In this document: positions 21,959 through 31,177 of the stretch, piece after piece
Numbering within the stretch: position 1 is the stretch's first letter
Layout of the letters: each line of letters opens with the position of its first letter
Source: Candidatus Choladousia intestinavium
Lineage (GTDB): Bacteria; Bacillota; Clostridia; Lachnospirales; Lachnospiraceae
Direction of reading: 5' to 3'
Assembly: GCA_018712785.1 (NCBI GenBank)
Contig: DVGK01000059.1
Coordinates: forward strand, 1-48,544
Length of the DNA: 48,544 nucleotides
The notes under the pieces: model-generated
What the model saw: the letters and a program-made list of their open reading frames with translations, nothing else
What the model was told of the DNA's origin: nothing
Database searches by the model: none
Program-made: the position numbers and the translations under genes

Positions 21959-22649
21959 AACCGTGATTCTGGATCTGGACGATACGCTGTATGATTACCA
22001 GGAAGGAAATCGTCTGGGAATGAACGCGCTGAAGCAATATTGTCGGGAACATTTTGGCATGGAAGAGGAAGCCTTTCAGGAGAAAATGAAAGAGGCGTGG
22101 CTGGTGGTGTCAGAGCGTATGGGAACCGCAAGAGCCTCTGTACATAACCGCCTGATCCGCTACCAGATTTTTCTGGAGCTGATTTATCAGCCGGTTTTCC
22201 TTCATGCCAGGAGGATGTACCATACATACTGGGATACTCTGCTTGAGCATATGCAGATCAGCGACGGCGCCCGGGAATGGATGGAAAAGCTTCATTCTCA
22301 GGGCATCCAGATCGGCATGGGAACGAATATGACCGCCTATATTCAGTACAGAAAGGTGGAGCATCTGGGAATCGGTCATTTGATCGACTGGATCGTTACC
22401 AGCGAGGAGGTAGGCGTGGAAAAGCCGGATCCTAAAATTTTTCAGGTATGTGTTGAGAAAAGCGGCGTCACTCCCCGGGAATGTCTGTTTGTAGGGGACA
22501 ACCTTCGGGGAGATGTCCAGGGCGCTATGGGGGCGGGGCTTGAGGCTATGCTGTACGATCCCCACTGTAAAGTAAAAGAAGCGGAGCATCTGCCCTACCG
22601 GGTGATTCATTCCTTCCGGGAATGCCTGGCAGAGGATTTTCGTTTATAA
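21951..22649 (+). CDS. HAD-superfamily hydrolase in the cobalamin operon
   Basis: A 232-aa phosphatase-type haloacid dehalogenase. Motif I is DLDDT (8-12), motif II the GMGTN region, and motifs III/IV are the EKPDP lysine and the LFVGDN acidic loop. A helical cap lies between motifs I and II. The substrate is unknown; pyrimidine 5'-nucleotidase-like and phosphoglycolate-phosphatase-like members look similar. GGAGG lies about 11 nt upstream and the start overlaps the truncated CobU paralogue. Its location between cobS and sirC suggests, but does not prove, a role in nucleotide loop or precursor phosphate metabolism. Confidence 0.85.
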   Translation: MIKTVILDLDDTLYDYQEGNRLGMNALKQYCREHFGMEEEAFQEKMKEAWLVVSERMGTARASVHNRLIRYQIFLELIYQPVFLHARRMYHTYWDTLLEHMQISDGAREWMEKLHSQGIQIGMGTNMTAYIQYRKVEHLGIGHLIDWIVTSEEVGVEKPDPKIFQVCVEKSGVTPRECLFVGDNLRGDVQGAMGAGLEAMLYDPHCKVKEAEHLPYRVIHSFRECLAEDFRL

Positions 22650-22670
22650 CCTGCTGAAAGGAAGAGCATC

Positions 22671-23117
22671 ATGTATTTTCCCATCTTTATTGATTTATCA
22701 GAAAAAAAGATTCTGGTTGTGGGAGGGGGAGCGATTGCTTCCAGAAGGGTTCGGACCCTGAGGAGCTTCGCCGGGCAGATTACGGTGCAGGCGCCGGAAA
22801 TTTCGGAGGAAATCCGCGGCCTTGCAGGAGACTGTCGGGTTACCATCAGAGAAGAGGCTTTCTATCCTGAGATTCTCTCTGGGATGGATCTGGTGCTGGC
22901 AGCCACCAATGACCGGAAACTGAACAGCCGGATCGGGGAGCTTTGCAGAGAGCAGAGGATTCCCGTAAATGTGTGCAGCAGGAAGGAAGATTGTGATTTC
23001 TTTTTTCCTTCTGTGATACAGAAGGGGGATCTGGTGATCGGAATCAATGCTTCCGGAAAAAATCACAGCCTTGTAAAGAGGACAAGGCAGGAGATGGAGG
23101 AGTTTTTGAGAAAATGA
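22671..23117 (+). CDS. sirC: precorrin-2 dehydrogenase (SirC-type)
   Basis: NAD-dependent oxidation of precorrin-2 to sirohydrochlorin, the substrate of CbiK. The 148-aa protein is the N-terminal dehydrogenase unit of the CysG/Met8 family: FPIFIDLSEKKILVVGGG with the dinucleotide-binding VGGGAIASRR, then ATNDRKLN and the NVCSRKEDCDFFFPS segment. It lacks the C-terminal dimerisation/chelatase extension of Met8 and CysG, so it is a dehydrogenase only and chelation falls to CbiK. AAAGGAAGAG precedes the ATG. It overlaps cbiB by 4 nt. Confidence 0.92.
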   Translation: MYFPIFIDLSEKKILVVGGGAIASRRVRTLRSFAGQITVQAPEISEEIRGLAGDCRVTIREEAFYPEILSGMDLVLAATNDRKLNSRIGELCREQRIPVNVCSRKEDCDFFFPSVIQKGDLVIGINASGKNHSLVKRTRQEMEEFLRK

Positions 23118-24094
23118 GATTTGTTTTCGCGTCGCTGCTGGCGGTGATCATTGGATTTGCGGCTGATCTGGTTTTTGGGGATCCCTCATCCCGGTTTCAT
23201 CCCATCTGCCTGATCGGAAATTTTATATCTTATATGGAGAAGACGGCAAGAAGGATTTTTCCTGAAACTCCGAAGGGAGAGAGAGCAGGGGGTGTTTTCT
23301 GTGGGCTTACTGTAATTCTGGTGTCTGCCGGAATTCCTTTGTTCCTTCTCCTGTTTTTCTATAGGATTTCCATTTTTCTGGGGCTGGCAGCTGAGGCGGT
23401 TTTGTGCTATTTCGCCCTGTCTGCCAAAACCCTGAAGAAGGAAAGCGTGCATGTGGCCGAAGCTCTTGAGGAAGAAGGGCTGGAGGCAGGCAGAAAAGCG
23501 GTGTCCAGAATCGTGGGGAGAGATACCCAGAGCCTTACCAGGGAAGGGGTGATGAAAGCGGCTGTGGAGACAGTTGCGGAGAATTATTCCGATGGGGTGG
23601 CGGCGCCGCTGTTTTACATGATTCTGCTGGGAGCGCCGGGAGGATATTTCTATAAAAGTATCAATACCATGGATTCCATGCTGGGCTATAAAAATGAGCG
23701 CTATCTGAATTTCGGACGGTTCGCCGCGAAGCTGGATGACGCTGTAAATTTTATTCCCGCAAGGCTGGCGGCTCTTTTTCTCATTTTATCCGCCTTTCTC
23801 TGCGGACAGGACGGGAAGATGGCCTGGAAGATTTTCCGGAGAGACCGGTTCAACCATGCCAGCCCCAATTCCGCTCAGACAGAGTCTGCGGCGGCAGGCG
23901 CTCTTCACGTGCAGCTGGCGGGGGATGCCTGGTATTTTGGAAAGCTGTATAAAAAGCCGGTGATCGGCGATGATATAAGGCAGGTTGAGACAGAGGATAT
24001 CCGGCGGATCAATCAGATGATGATAACGGCTTCGGCTGTCGCCCTGGCAGTTTTTGTATGTGCAAAAACGTTTCTGCTGTGGCTCTGCGGGTGA
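23114..24094 (+). CDS. cbiB: adenosylcobinamide-phosphate synthase CbiB
   Basis: Membrane enzyme that amidates adenosylcobyric acid with aminopropanol phosphate, the product of CobD. 326 aa with hydrophobic segments near residues 5-20, about 58-80 and in the C-terminal half. The conserved GDPSSRFHPICLIGNFI is near the N-terminus, and the VETVAENYSDGVAAPLFY and NTMDSMLGYKNERY motifs follow. The start overlaps sirC (ATGA). It precedes cobD by 99 nt that contain a hairpin, the largest gap in this operon. Confidence 0.95.
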   Translation: MRFVFASLLAVIIGFAADLVFGDPSSRFHPICLIGNFISYMEKTARRIFPETPKGERAGGVFCGLTVILVSAGIPLFLLLFFYRISIFLGLAAEAVLCYFALSAKTLKKESVHVAEALEEEGLEAGRKAVSRIVGRDTQSLTREGVMKAAVETVAENYSDGVAAPLFYMILLGAPGGYFYKSINTMDSMLGYKNERYLNFGRFAAKLDDAVNFIPARLAALFLILSAFLCGQDGKMAWKIFRRDRFNHASPNSAQTESAAAGALHVQLAGDAWYFGKLYKKPVIGDDIRQVETEDIRRINQMMITASAVALAVFVCAKTFLLWLCG

Positions 24095-24096
24095 GA

Positions 24097-24124
24097 AGCC
24101 GGGAAATTCAGATTCAGCCCGGCT
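24097..24124 (+). other. hairpin between cbiB and cobD
   Basis: AGCCGGG (24097-24103) pairs with CCCGGCT (24118-24124), followed by GCGTTTACTTTTCC. It may be a weak terminator, a pause site, or a processing hairpin dividing the long operon mRNA. Nothing else is seen in the 99-nt spacer except the cobD ribosome site. Confidence 0.4.
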
Positions 24125-24193
24125 GCGTTTACTTTTCCGGGAAACCGAAGATCCTGGAAAGGATATACTGAAATCAGGAAGGAATATAGGAAG

Positions 24194-25777
24194 ATGGTTC
24201 ATAAACATGGCGGAAACCTCTATGAACATAAAGGAGCAGAGGACTTCTCTGCCAATATTAATTTTAAGGGAATGCCGGAAAAGGTGAAGCAGGCGGCTCT
24301 TGCATCCATAGAGGAATCCGTTCACTATCCGGATCCGGAGTGTACGGAATTAAGGGAGGCTCTGGCAGAGCGGGAAGGACTGAAAAAAGAACAGATTCTA
24401 TGCGGAAACGGGGCGGCGGAGCTGATGTTTGCCCTGGCTTTTGCCAGAAAACCGAAAACCGCCCTTCTGCCGGTTCCCTCCTTCTATGAATATCAGCAGG
24501 CCCTGAAGGCTGCGGGCTGCGAAGTGCGGTACTTTTATCTGAAGGAGGAAGAGGAATACCGGATTGCGGAAGATTTTCTGAAGGAGGCGGAGAAAGGGTA
24601 TGACGCGGCGATTCTGGGGAATCCCAACAATCCTACGGGCAAGCTGATAGCAGGGAAAAGGTTGGAGGAAATCCTTGCACTCTGCCGCAGAAAGGGAAGT
24701 CTGCTGATGGTGGACGAGAGTTTTTTAGATTTTTTGGATGAGAAGGATCTGGCAGAAACCTTTCCTTGTGGGCAGCTTCTTGAGAAGTACCCGAACCTTC
24801 TGGTAATAAAATCTTTTACGAAAATGTATGCCATGCCGGGCCTGCGCTTCGGGTATGTCTGCTGCGCGGACGAGGAGCTGCTAAGACAGATGCGTTCAAA
24901 GCTTCAGCCCTGGAATGTTTCCCTGCCGGCCCAGAGAGGGGCGCTGGCGGCAGCCGCGGAAACGGATTTTGCCAGAAAGACGGCTGCGGAGACGGCAGTA
25001 AACAGGCAAAAAATGAAAGAAGCGCTGCAGGAAGCCGGGTACCGGGTTTTTGACTCCTGTACCAATTATCTGCTGTTCAAAGGTCCTTTTGACCTGGGAA
25101 AATATTGTGTAAATCGGAAGATGCTGATTCGGGACTGCAGCAATTTCCCGGGATTAGAGAAAGAGTTTTTCCGGATCTGTATCCGGTCGGAAGAAGAGAA
25201 TATAAGACTTGCTAGGATCTTAAAAGAACGGCTCAGAGGACAGATCCTGGAGACGGAGAGGCTGTATCTGCGCCTTATGGAGGATGCGGACTTTCCGGAT
25301 CTGTGCAGGATGCTGCAGGATCCACAGGTGATGTATGCCTATGAACACGCCTTTGAGGATGAAGAGGCCTGGGAATGGCTGAAGCGGCAGCAGACCCGGT
25401 ATGAAAAGGATGGCTTCGGCCTATGGGCGGTGATTGAAAAGGAGACCGGAGAGATGATCGGTCAGTGCGGCTTAACGGTACAGGACTGCAACGGCCGTCA
25501 GGTGGTGGAGGTAGGCTATCTTTTCTGCAGATCTGTCTGGCATCAGGGATTTGCCTCTGAGGCGGCCAGAGCCTGCAGAGATTATGCTTTCCGCCGGCTG
25601 GAAGTAAGAGAAGTGTATTCGATTATCCGGGATACGAATCTTCCCTCCATAAAGGTGGCGCGGGCCAACGGCATGAAAGAAAGGGAAAAGCTCATAAAAC
25701 ATTATTACGGTATGGAAATGCCGCATCTGGTGTATTCGATTACGAAGGAGGAGTGGGAATGGCAAAGCCGATTATGA
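24194..25777 (+). CDS. cobD: CobD-GNAT fusion: threonine-phosphate decarboxylase with C-terminal acetyltransferase domain
   Basis: Residues 1-350 are a CobD-type PLP enzyme, which decarboxylates L-threonine O-3-phosphate to (R)-1-amino-2-propanol O-2-phosphate. Seen are HGGNLYE near the start, the substrate-side [15 protein letters not shown], and the PLP lysine Lys210 in [15 protein letters not shown]. Residues about 352-527 are a GNAT acetyltransferase of RimJ/RimL type: it starts [13 protein letters not shown], has [20 protein letters not shown] as acetyl-CoA loop and ends near [10 protein letters not shown]. The reading frame is open across the junction with a short ERLRGQ linker, so this is a real fusion in the sequence given. 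The GNAT substrate is unknown. GGAAG-type site precedes the ATG. Confidence 0.9.
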   Translation: MVHKHGGNLYEHKGAEDFSANINFKGMPEKVKQAALASIEESVHYPDPECTELREALAEREGLKKEQILCGNGAAELMFALAFARKPKTALLPVPSFYEYQQALKAAGCEVRYFYLKEEEEYRIAEDFLKEAEKGYDAAILGNPNNPTGKLIAGKRLEEILALCRRKGSLLMVDESFLDFLDEKDLAETFPCGQLLEKYPNLLVIKSFTKMYAMPGLRFGYVCCADEELLRQMRSKLQPWNVSLPAQRGALAAAAETDFARKTAAETAVNRQKMKEALQEAGYRVFDSCTNYLLFKGPFDLGKYCVNRKMLIRDCSNFPGLEKEFFRICIRSEEENIRLARILKERLRGQILETERLYLRLMEDADFPDLCRMLQDPQVMYAYEHAFEDEEAWEWLKRQQTRYEKDGFGLWAVIEKETGEMIGQCGLTVQDCNGRQVVEVGYLFCRSVWHQGFASEAARACRDYAFRRLEVREVYSIIRDTNLPSIKVARANGMKEREKLIKHYYGMEMPHLVYSITKEEWEWQSRL

Positions 25778-27273
25778 TCCAGGGAACCATGTCAAATGTA
25801 GGAAAAAGCGTGGTGGCTGCGGGACTGTGCAGGATTTTCCGGCAGGACGGCTACCGGGTGGCTCCCTTTAAGTCTCAGAACATGGCTCTGAATTCATTCA
25901 TTACAAAAGAAGGGCTTGAGATGGGACGGGCCCAGGTTATGCAGGCAGAGGCTGCGGGGATTGAGCCTTCGGTAGCAATGAATCCCATTCTTTTAAAGCC
26001 TACCAATGATGTGGGATCCCAGGTAATTGTAAACGGTGAGGTCCTTGGAAATATGAGCGCCAGGGATTACTTTGCCATGAAGCATACGCTGATTCCTCAG
26101 ATTCAGAAAGCATACCGCAGTCTGGATGAAGCGTACGACATCATCGTCATCGAGGGAGCGGGCAGTCCGGCAGAGATCAATCTGAAACAGGACGACATTG
26201 TAAATATGGGAATGGCCAGGCTTGCAGGAGCGCCTGTGCTGCTGGTGGGAGACATTGACCGGGGGGGAGTTTTCGCCCAGCTCATCGGTACGGTGGATTT
26301 GTTGGAGCCGGAAGAGCGGGAACTGGTGAAAGGGCTGATTATTAATAAATTCCGGGGGGACAAGACGATTCTGGATCCGGGAATCCGGATGCTCCAGGAG
26401 AGGGCCGGAATCCCTGTGGTGGGAGTCACACCGTATCTTACTGTCAGTCTGGAGGATGAGGACAGTTTAAGTGAGCGGTTCGGAAATCAGGAAAAGGTGG
26501 ATCTCATTGATCTGGCGGTGATCCGGCTGCCAAGAATATCGAATTTTACGGATTTTAATATTTTTGAGAGTATGGAAGGGGTTTCCCTGCGGTACGTGTC
26601 TTCCCCGGCGCAGCTTGGAAATCCGGATTTGATTCTGATTCCTGGAACCAAAAATACCATGAAAGATCTGCTTTGGATGCGCAGCCAGGGGCTGGAAGCG
26701 GCGATTCTCAAAGCCCATGGAAAGGGAACGCCGGTTTTCGGCATCTGCGGAGGCTACCAGATGCTGGGAAAGCGGATTACAGATCTTCAGGGCGTGGAAG
26801 AAGGCGGTACGATCCGGGGCATGGGGCTTCTGGATACAGAAACGATCTTTGAGGCAGAGAAGGCAAGAACCAGGGTGAAAGGAAGCTTCCAGAACCTGAA
26901 AGGTATATTTGCCCCTCTTTCCGGCCATTCCTTTGAAGGCTATGAGATTCATATGGGAAGAACCACCCTGCATTCCGGCATGTGCCCGGCGGCATGGATG
27001 GAAGATCAGGTGACGGGAAAGAAAAAAGAGGACGGATGCTGCGGGGAGAATGTATGCGGCACCTATGTTCACGGCGTCTTTGACCGGGAAGAGATTGCCA
27101 CAGAGCTGATCCGCGCCCTGGCAAAGGCAAAAGGCATCGAAGAGGGTGTGGGTACGGCCATGGATTTTGCAGCTTTTAAGGAAACCCAGTATGATCTTCT
27201 GGCAAAAGGGCTTAGAGAGCATCTTGATATGGAGAGAATCTACGAGATTCTCTGGAAAGGAACAGAAGCATGA
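25759..27273 (+). CDS. cobQ: cobyric acid synthase (CbiP/CobQ)
   Basis: Glutamine- and ATP-dependent amidation of side chains b, d, e and g of adenosylcobyrinic acid a,c-diamide to give cobyric acid. 504 aa. The N-terminal ATP-binding domain has [11 protein letters not shown] and the [13 protein letters not shown] signature; the C-terminal glutamine amidotransferase domain has the nucleophile Cys330 in [11 protein letters not shown] and a later VHGVFD histidine. I take the ATG at 25759 (AAGGAGG 7 nt upstream); a GTG two codons earlier is in frame. The start overlaps the cobD-GNAT end by 19 nt. Confidence 0.96.
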   Translation: MAKPIMIQGTMSNVGKSVVAAGLCRIFRQDGYRVAPFKSQNMALNSFITKEGLEMGRAQVMQAEAAGIEPSVAMNPILLKPTNDVGSQVIVNGEVLGNMSARDYFAMKHTLIPQIQKAYRSLDEAYDIIVIEGAGSPAEINLKQDDIVNMGMARLAGAPVLLVGDIDRGGVFAQLIGTVDLLEPEERELVKGLIINKFRGDKTILDPGIRMLQERAGIPVVGVTPYLTVSLEDEDSLSERFGNQEKVDLIDLAVIRLPRISNFTDFNIFESMEGVSLRYVSSPAQLGNPDLILIPGTKNTMKDLLWMRSQGLEAAILKAHGKGTPVFGICGGYQMLGKRITDLQGVEEGGTIRGMGLLDTETIFEAEKARTRVKGSFQNLKGIFAPLSGHSFEGYEIHMGRTTLHSGMCPAAWMEDQVTGKKKEDGCCGENVCGTYVHGVFDREEIATELIRALAKAKGIEEGVGTAMDFAAFKETQYDLLAKGLREHLDMERIYEILWKGTEA

Positions 27274-27956
27274 AAGACAGAAAAGAGACCACCCTGGCGG
27301 ACATCGAACGGCTGGGGCCTATGGAAATTGAAAAAAAGAGCTTTGAGATCCTTACACGGGAGGCGGGAGACCGGATTCCCCAGGATGAGAGAGCCATGAT
27401 TATAAAGAGAGTGGTTCATACCACCGCAGATTTTGATTATATAGAAAACTTGTATTTTTCAGAGGGAGCTGTAAAAAAAGCTCTGGAAGCTCTGAAAAAT
27501 GGGGCATGGATTGTGACAGATACCACTATGGCCCTGTCCGGGATTAATAAAAAGAGCCTGAAAAAAAACGGAGGGGAGGCTAGATGTTTCATTGGAGATG
27601 AGGATGTGGCAGAACTGGCCAAAAGCCAGGGCGTTACAAGGGCTTCTGTCTGCGTGGATAAAGCCGCAGACCTTGGCCGTCCGCTGATCTACGCAGTTGG
27701 AAACGCTCCTACGGCCCTGGTGCGTCTCTATGAGAAAATTCAGGAGGGAACCATAAAGCCGGAGCTGATTATCGGCGTGCCGGTGGGATTCGTAAATGTG
27801 GAGGCCTCCAAGGAACTGATCCTGCAGACCGGGATCCCCTGTATCGTGGCCAGGGGAAGAAAGGGCGGCAGCAATGTGGCGGCAGCCATCTGCAACGCCC
27901 TTTTGTATATGCTGGATGGAAGCCGGAAGGAAACGGTGCAGGGAAGAAACGTATGA
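27270..27956 (+). CDS. cbiC: cobalt-precorrin-8 methylmutase CbiC
   Basis: Moves the methyl group from C11 to C12 of cobalt-precorrin-8 to form cobyrinic acid. 228 aa, slightly longer than minimal members because of a short N-terminal lead. The catalytic histidine is His50 in [12 protein letters not shown], and substrate-binding [14 protein letters not shown] and [13 protein letters not shown] segments are seen. Start overlaps cobQ (ATGA) and the end overlaps the next gene by 4 nt, indicating tight coupling. Confidence 0.95.
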   Translation: MKDRKETTLADIERLGPMEIEKKSFEILTREAGDRIPQDERAMIIKRVVHTTADFDYIENLYFSEGAVKKALEALKNGAWIVTDTTMALSGINKKSLKKNGGEARCFIGDEDVAELAKSQGVTRASVCVDKAADLGRPLIYAVGNAPTALVRLYEKIQEGTIKPELIIGVPVGFVNVEASKELILQTGIPCIVARGRKGGSNVAAAICNALLYMLDGSRKETVQGRNV

Positions 27957-29710
27957 GAGTATATTTAATCCGCCACGGCCAGACAAAGGGGAATCTGGAG
28001 AAGCGGTATGTGGGAAGCACAGACGAGTCTCTGACCCGGGAAGGGGCCAAAGGGCTTTTGGAAAAACGGGGGAGATATTCCCCGGTGGAGATGGTTTTTG
28101 CAAGTCCTATGAAGCGCTGTCTGGAGACGGCAGAGATTCTCTTTCCGGGAATTCCCTGCCGGAAGATCAAAGGCCTTGAGGAATGTGACTTCGGGGAATT
28201 TGAATATGAAAATTATCAGTCTCTGAAGGGAGACGCCAGGTATCAGGCCTGGATTGACAGCGGCGGCAGCCTGCCTTTTCCGGGAGGAGAAAGCCGGGAG
28301 GAATTTCAGGAACGGTGCTGTCAGGCTTTTTTGGAAGCTTGTCAGACAGCAGAGAAAGCCGGAGTGGACAGGGTGGCCTTTGTGGTTCACGGAGGTACCA
28401 TTATGGCGGTGCTGGACCGGTTTTCCAGACCTCACAGGGACTACTATGACTGGCAGGCGAAAAACGGCGAAGGATATGAAATGGACTGGGAAGACGGAGG
28501 TTTAAAGACGCCGGTCTATGAGGAATGCGGCCTTGGGGAGGCATATGTCATTCGGAAAAATAAAAAGCTCCGGTGCGGCTATACTACGGGAAGCTGCGCG
28601 GCGGGCGCAGCCAGAGCGGCCTGTGAAATGCTCCTTACAGGCCGGGATGTTCCAAGGGTACAGATTCAGACTCCAAAGGGGATCCCCTTGAATCTGAAAA
28701 CGGAAGATCCCGTTTTCGGGGAGGGTTTTGCCTCCTGCGGGGTGAGAAAGTACGCGGGAGATGACCCGGATGTGACGGACGGCCTTCTGATTTATGCCAG
28801 GGCAGAATACAGCCTGGCAGGGGATGTTTCCCGGGGAGAGCCTGTCATTGAGATTGACGGAGGAGGCGGCGTAGGGAGAGTTACAAAGCCGGGACTGGAC
28901 CAGCCTGTGGGGGCAGCGGCCATCAATCATGTGCCGAGAGAGATGATCCGGCAGGAGACGGAGACAGTCTGCCGGGAGCAGGGATATTTTGGAGGGCTGA
29001 AGATTACCATTTTTGTGCCGGAAGGAGAAGAGACTGCCAAAAAGACGTTTAATCCCCGCCTTGGAATTGAAGGAGGAATCTCAATCCTGGGAACCAGCGG
29101 CATTGTAAAGCCCATGAGCGAGGAAGCTCTTATTGCCAGTATCCGCGCGGAGATGAAGCAGAAAAAGGCCATGGGTCAGGAGTATCTTCTGATCACTCCA
29201 GGCAATTACGGTGAGAACTTTATACGGAATAAAGAAATTTCAGAGAAACTGGATGCGGATCAGTCCATGAAATGCAGCAATTATGTGGGAGAAACGCTGG
29301 ATATGGCGGTGGAGCTAGGGATAAAAGGAATTCTTTTTATTGCCCACATCGGGAAATTTATCAAGGTTTCCGGGGGGATTATGAATACCCATTCCGCCCA
29401 GGGAGACTGCCGGGCGGAGCTGATGGCGGCCCAGGCGATTCGAGTCGGAGCGCCCCTTTCCCTTGTAAAAAGGATCCTGGATACGAACACCACTGAGGAG
29501 GCGGTGGGTCTTTTGAAGGAAGGGGGGATCTGTGACAGGGTGATGGAAGAGACGGCCGGCAGGATTCAATTTTACCTGCAGAAGCGGTGCGGGGGCGCCC
29601 TGGCCACAGAGGTGGTTTTATATTCCAATCAGCATGGTTTCCTGGGGCAAACCCGGGGCGCTGAGGCCATGATTCAGAAAATAATTCAGCAGAAGGAACA
29701 GGGAGGTTAA
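27953..29710 (+). CDS. cbiD: histidine phosphatase (CobC-like)-CbiD fusion
   Basis: One 585-aa chain. Residues 1 to about 195 are a histidine phosphatase with LIRHGQTKGN (Arg7-His8-Gly9) and a distal His146 in FVVHGGTIMAV; in B12 operons this family includes CobC, which removes phosphate from alpha-ribazole phosphate or cobalamin phosphate. Residues about 203-585 are CbiD, the SAM-dependent C1-methyltransferase for cobalt-precorrin-5B, with LRCGYTTGSCAAGAA at its start, TPKGIPLNL and a VSGGIMNTHS segment. The two halves act at opposite ends of the pathway, so the fusion seems to serve co-expression or architecture, not channelling. Start overlaps cbiC (ATGA). No frameshift is seen at the junction. 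Confidence 0.92.
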   Translation: MRVYLIRHGQTKGNLEKRYVGSTDESLTREGAKGLLEKRGRYSPVEMVFASPMKRCLETAEILFPGIPCRKIKGLEECDFGEFEYENYQSLKGDARYQAWIDSGGSLPFPGGESREEFQERCCQAFLEACQTAEKAGVDRVAFVVHGGTIMAVLDRFSRPHRDYYDWQAKNGEGYEMDWEDGGLKTPVYEECGLGEAYVIRKNKKLRCGYTTGSCAAGAARAACEMLLTGRDVPRVQIQTPKGIPLNLKTEDPVFGEGFASCGVRKYAGDDPDVTDGLLIYARAEYSLAGDVSRGEPVIEIDGGGGVGRVTKPGLDQPVGAAAINHVPREMIRQETETVCREQGYFGGLKITIFVPEGEETAKKTFNPRLGIEGGISILGTSGIVKPMSEEALIASIRAEMKQKKAMGQEYLLITPGNYGENFIRNKEISEKLDADQSMKCSNYVGETLDMAVELGIKGILFIAHIGKFIKVSGGIMNTHSAQGDCRAELMAAQAIRVGAPLSLVKRILDTNTTEEAVGLLKEGGICDRVMEETAGRIQFYLQKRCGGALATEVVLYSNQHGFLGQTRGAEAMIQKIIQQKEQGG

Positions 29711-29711
29711 G

Positions 29712-30401
29712 ATGGCAGGCATATTTTACGGTGTTGGAGTCGGTCCGGGAGATCCGGAGCTGATGACTTTAAAAGCAGTGAGGATGATAAGAGAAAATGA
29801 AGTGATTCTGGTTCCCGGTGAGGAGGCGGAAACTTCCGTGGCATATAAGATTGCTTTGGGCGCTGTACCGGAGCTTTCAAGCAAAAAGGTATTTCCTGTG
29901 CCCATGCCCATGACAAAGGACAGGAAAAAGCTGGAAGAGAGCCATGACCGGGCGGCGGATCAGGTGGAAGTCTATTTGAAGGAAGGAAAAAACGCGGTTT
30001 TCCTTACCCTGGGGGATCCTACGGTCTACTCTACCTTTACCTATATAGAAAAGAGGATCAAGAAGAGAGGATATGAGACCGGAATCGTAAGCGGCATTCC
30101 CTCCTTCTGCGCGGCGGCGGCCTGTATGGATGTACCCCTTACGGAGTGGAGCCAGGAGCTTCATATTCTCCCGGCTCTCCACTGCATTGAAGAAGAAAGA
30201 GACTATCCGGGAACCGTGGTTCTCATGAAATCAGGAAGGAAGATAGGGCAGGTAAAGGAATGGCTGAAAAAGAGCGGCCGACAGGTTGTCATGGCCGAAA
30301 ACTGTGGTATGGAGAATCAGAGAATCTACAGAAGCGCTGAGGAGATTCCCCAGGACGCCGGATACTATTCTCTGATTATTGCGAAGGAGGCGGAAGAATG
30401 A
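29712..30401 (+). CDS. cbiL: cobalt-precorrin-2 C20-methyltransferase CbiL
   Basis: SAM-dependent methylation of C20 of cobalt-precorrin-2. 229 aa, tetrapyrrole methylase fold. It opens YGVGVGPGDPELMTLKAV, the N-terminal glycine loop with the PELMT sequence typical of the CbiL/CobI branch, and has TLGDPTVYSTFTYI and SGIPSFCAAAA. GGGAGG lies directly before the ATG. It starts one base after the cbiD stop and overlaps cbiF by 4 nt. Confidence 0.94.
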   Translation: MAGIFYGVGVGPGDPELMTLKAVRMIRENEVILVPGEEAETSVAYKIALGAVPELSSKKVFPVPMPMTKDRKKLEESHDRAADQVEVYLKEGKNAVFLTLGDPTVYSTFTYIEKRIKKRGYETGIVSGIPSFCAAAACMDVPLTEWSQELHILPALHCIEEERDYPGTVVLMKSGRKIGQVKEWLKKSGRQVVMAENCGMENQRIYRSAEEIPQDAGYYSLIIAKEAEE

Positions 30402-31162
30402 TTCACTTTGTAGGAGCAGGTTCCGGGGCGGCGGACTTGATTACGGTAAGAGGAAGCCGCTTGGTGAACCAGGCAGATGTGATTATTTACGCGGGATCCC
30501 TTGTGAACCCGGAACTGCTGGAAGGGAGAAAACCGGAGTGCAGGGTTTACAACAGCGCGAAGATGACCCTGGAGGAGGTTTTCCAGGTCATGAAAGAGGC
30601 AGAAGAGCAGCATTTGGAGACGGTGCGGCTTCACACAGGGGATCCGTGTATCTACGGGGCCATCCGGGAGCAGATGGATCTTCTGGATCAGGCGGGGATC
30701 CTGTATGATTACTGTCCGGGGGTCAGCGCTTTCTGCGGCGCGGCTTCAGCCATGAATCTGGAATATACCCTGCCTGGAATTTCCCAGACGGTAATCATTA
30801 CCAGAATGGCAGGAAGGACGCCGGTGCCGGAGAAGGAAGAGATCGAAAAGCTGGCATCCCACCAGGCTACCATGGTGATCTTCTTATCCACCGGTATGCT
30901 GGAGGAGCTAAGCCGCCGGCTGATAGCAGGAGGGTATGATCCTCAGACGCCGGCGGCCATTGTATACAAGGCTACCTGGCCGGATGAAGAGAGCCATCTG
31001 TGTACGGTCTCTACCCTGGCTCAATGCGCCGGAGAGCACGGCATTACAAAGACAGCCCTGATCCTGGTGGGGGATGCTGTGGCCCAGACCGGATACAGCC
31101 GTTCTGAGCTGTATCATCCGGAATTTACCACTGAATTCAGACAGGGATCAAAGAAAGAGTAA
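30398..31162 (+). CDS. cbiF: cobalt-precorrin-4 C11-methyltransferase CbiF
   Basis: Methylates C11 of cobalt-precorrin-4. 254 aa. The family signature at the start is HFVGAGSGAADLITVRG followed by ADVIIYAGSLVNPELL; the HTGDPCIYGAIREQMD segment and PGVSAFCGAASA complete the SAM and substrate pocket. The GAGSGA loop, in place of GAGPGD, is tolerated in this family. The start overlaps cbiL (ATGA). Confidence 0.94.
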   Translation: MIHFVGAGSGAADLITVRGSRLVNQADVIIYAGSLVNPELLEGRKPECRVYNSAKMTLEEVFQVMKEAEEQHLETVRLHTGDPCIYGAIREQMDLLDQAGILYDYCPGVSAFCGAASAMNLEYTLPGISQTVIITRMAGRTPVPEKEEIEKLASHQATMVIFLSTGMLEELSRRLIAGGYDPQTPAAIVYKATWPDEESHLCTVSTLAQCAGEHGITKTALILVGDAVAQTGYSRSELYHPEFTTEFRQGSKKE

Positions 31163-31177
31163 GGACAGAAAACCGAT

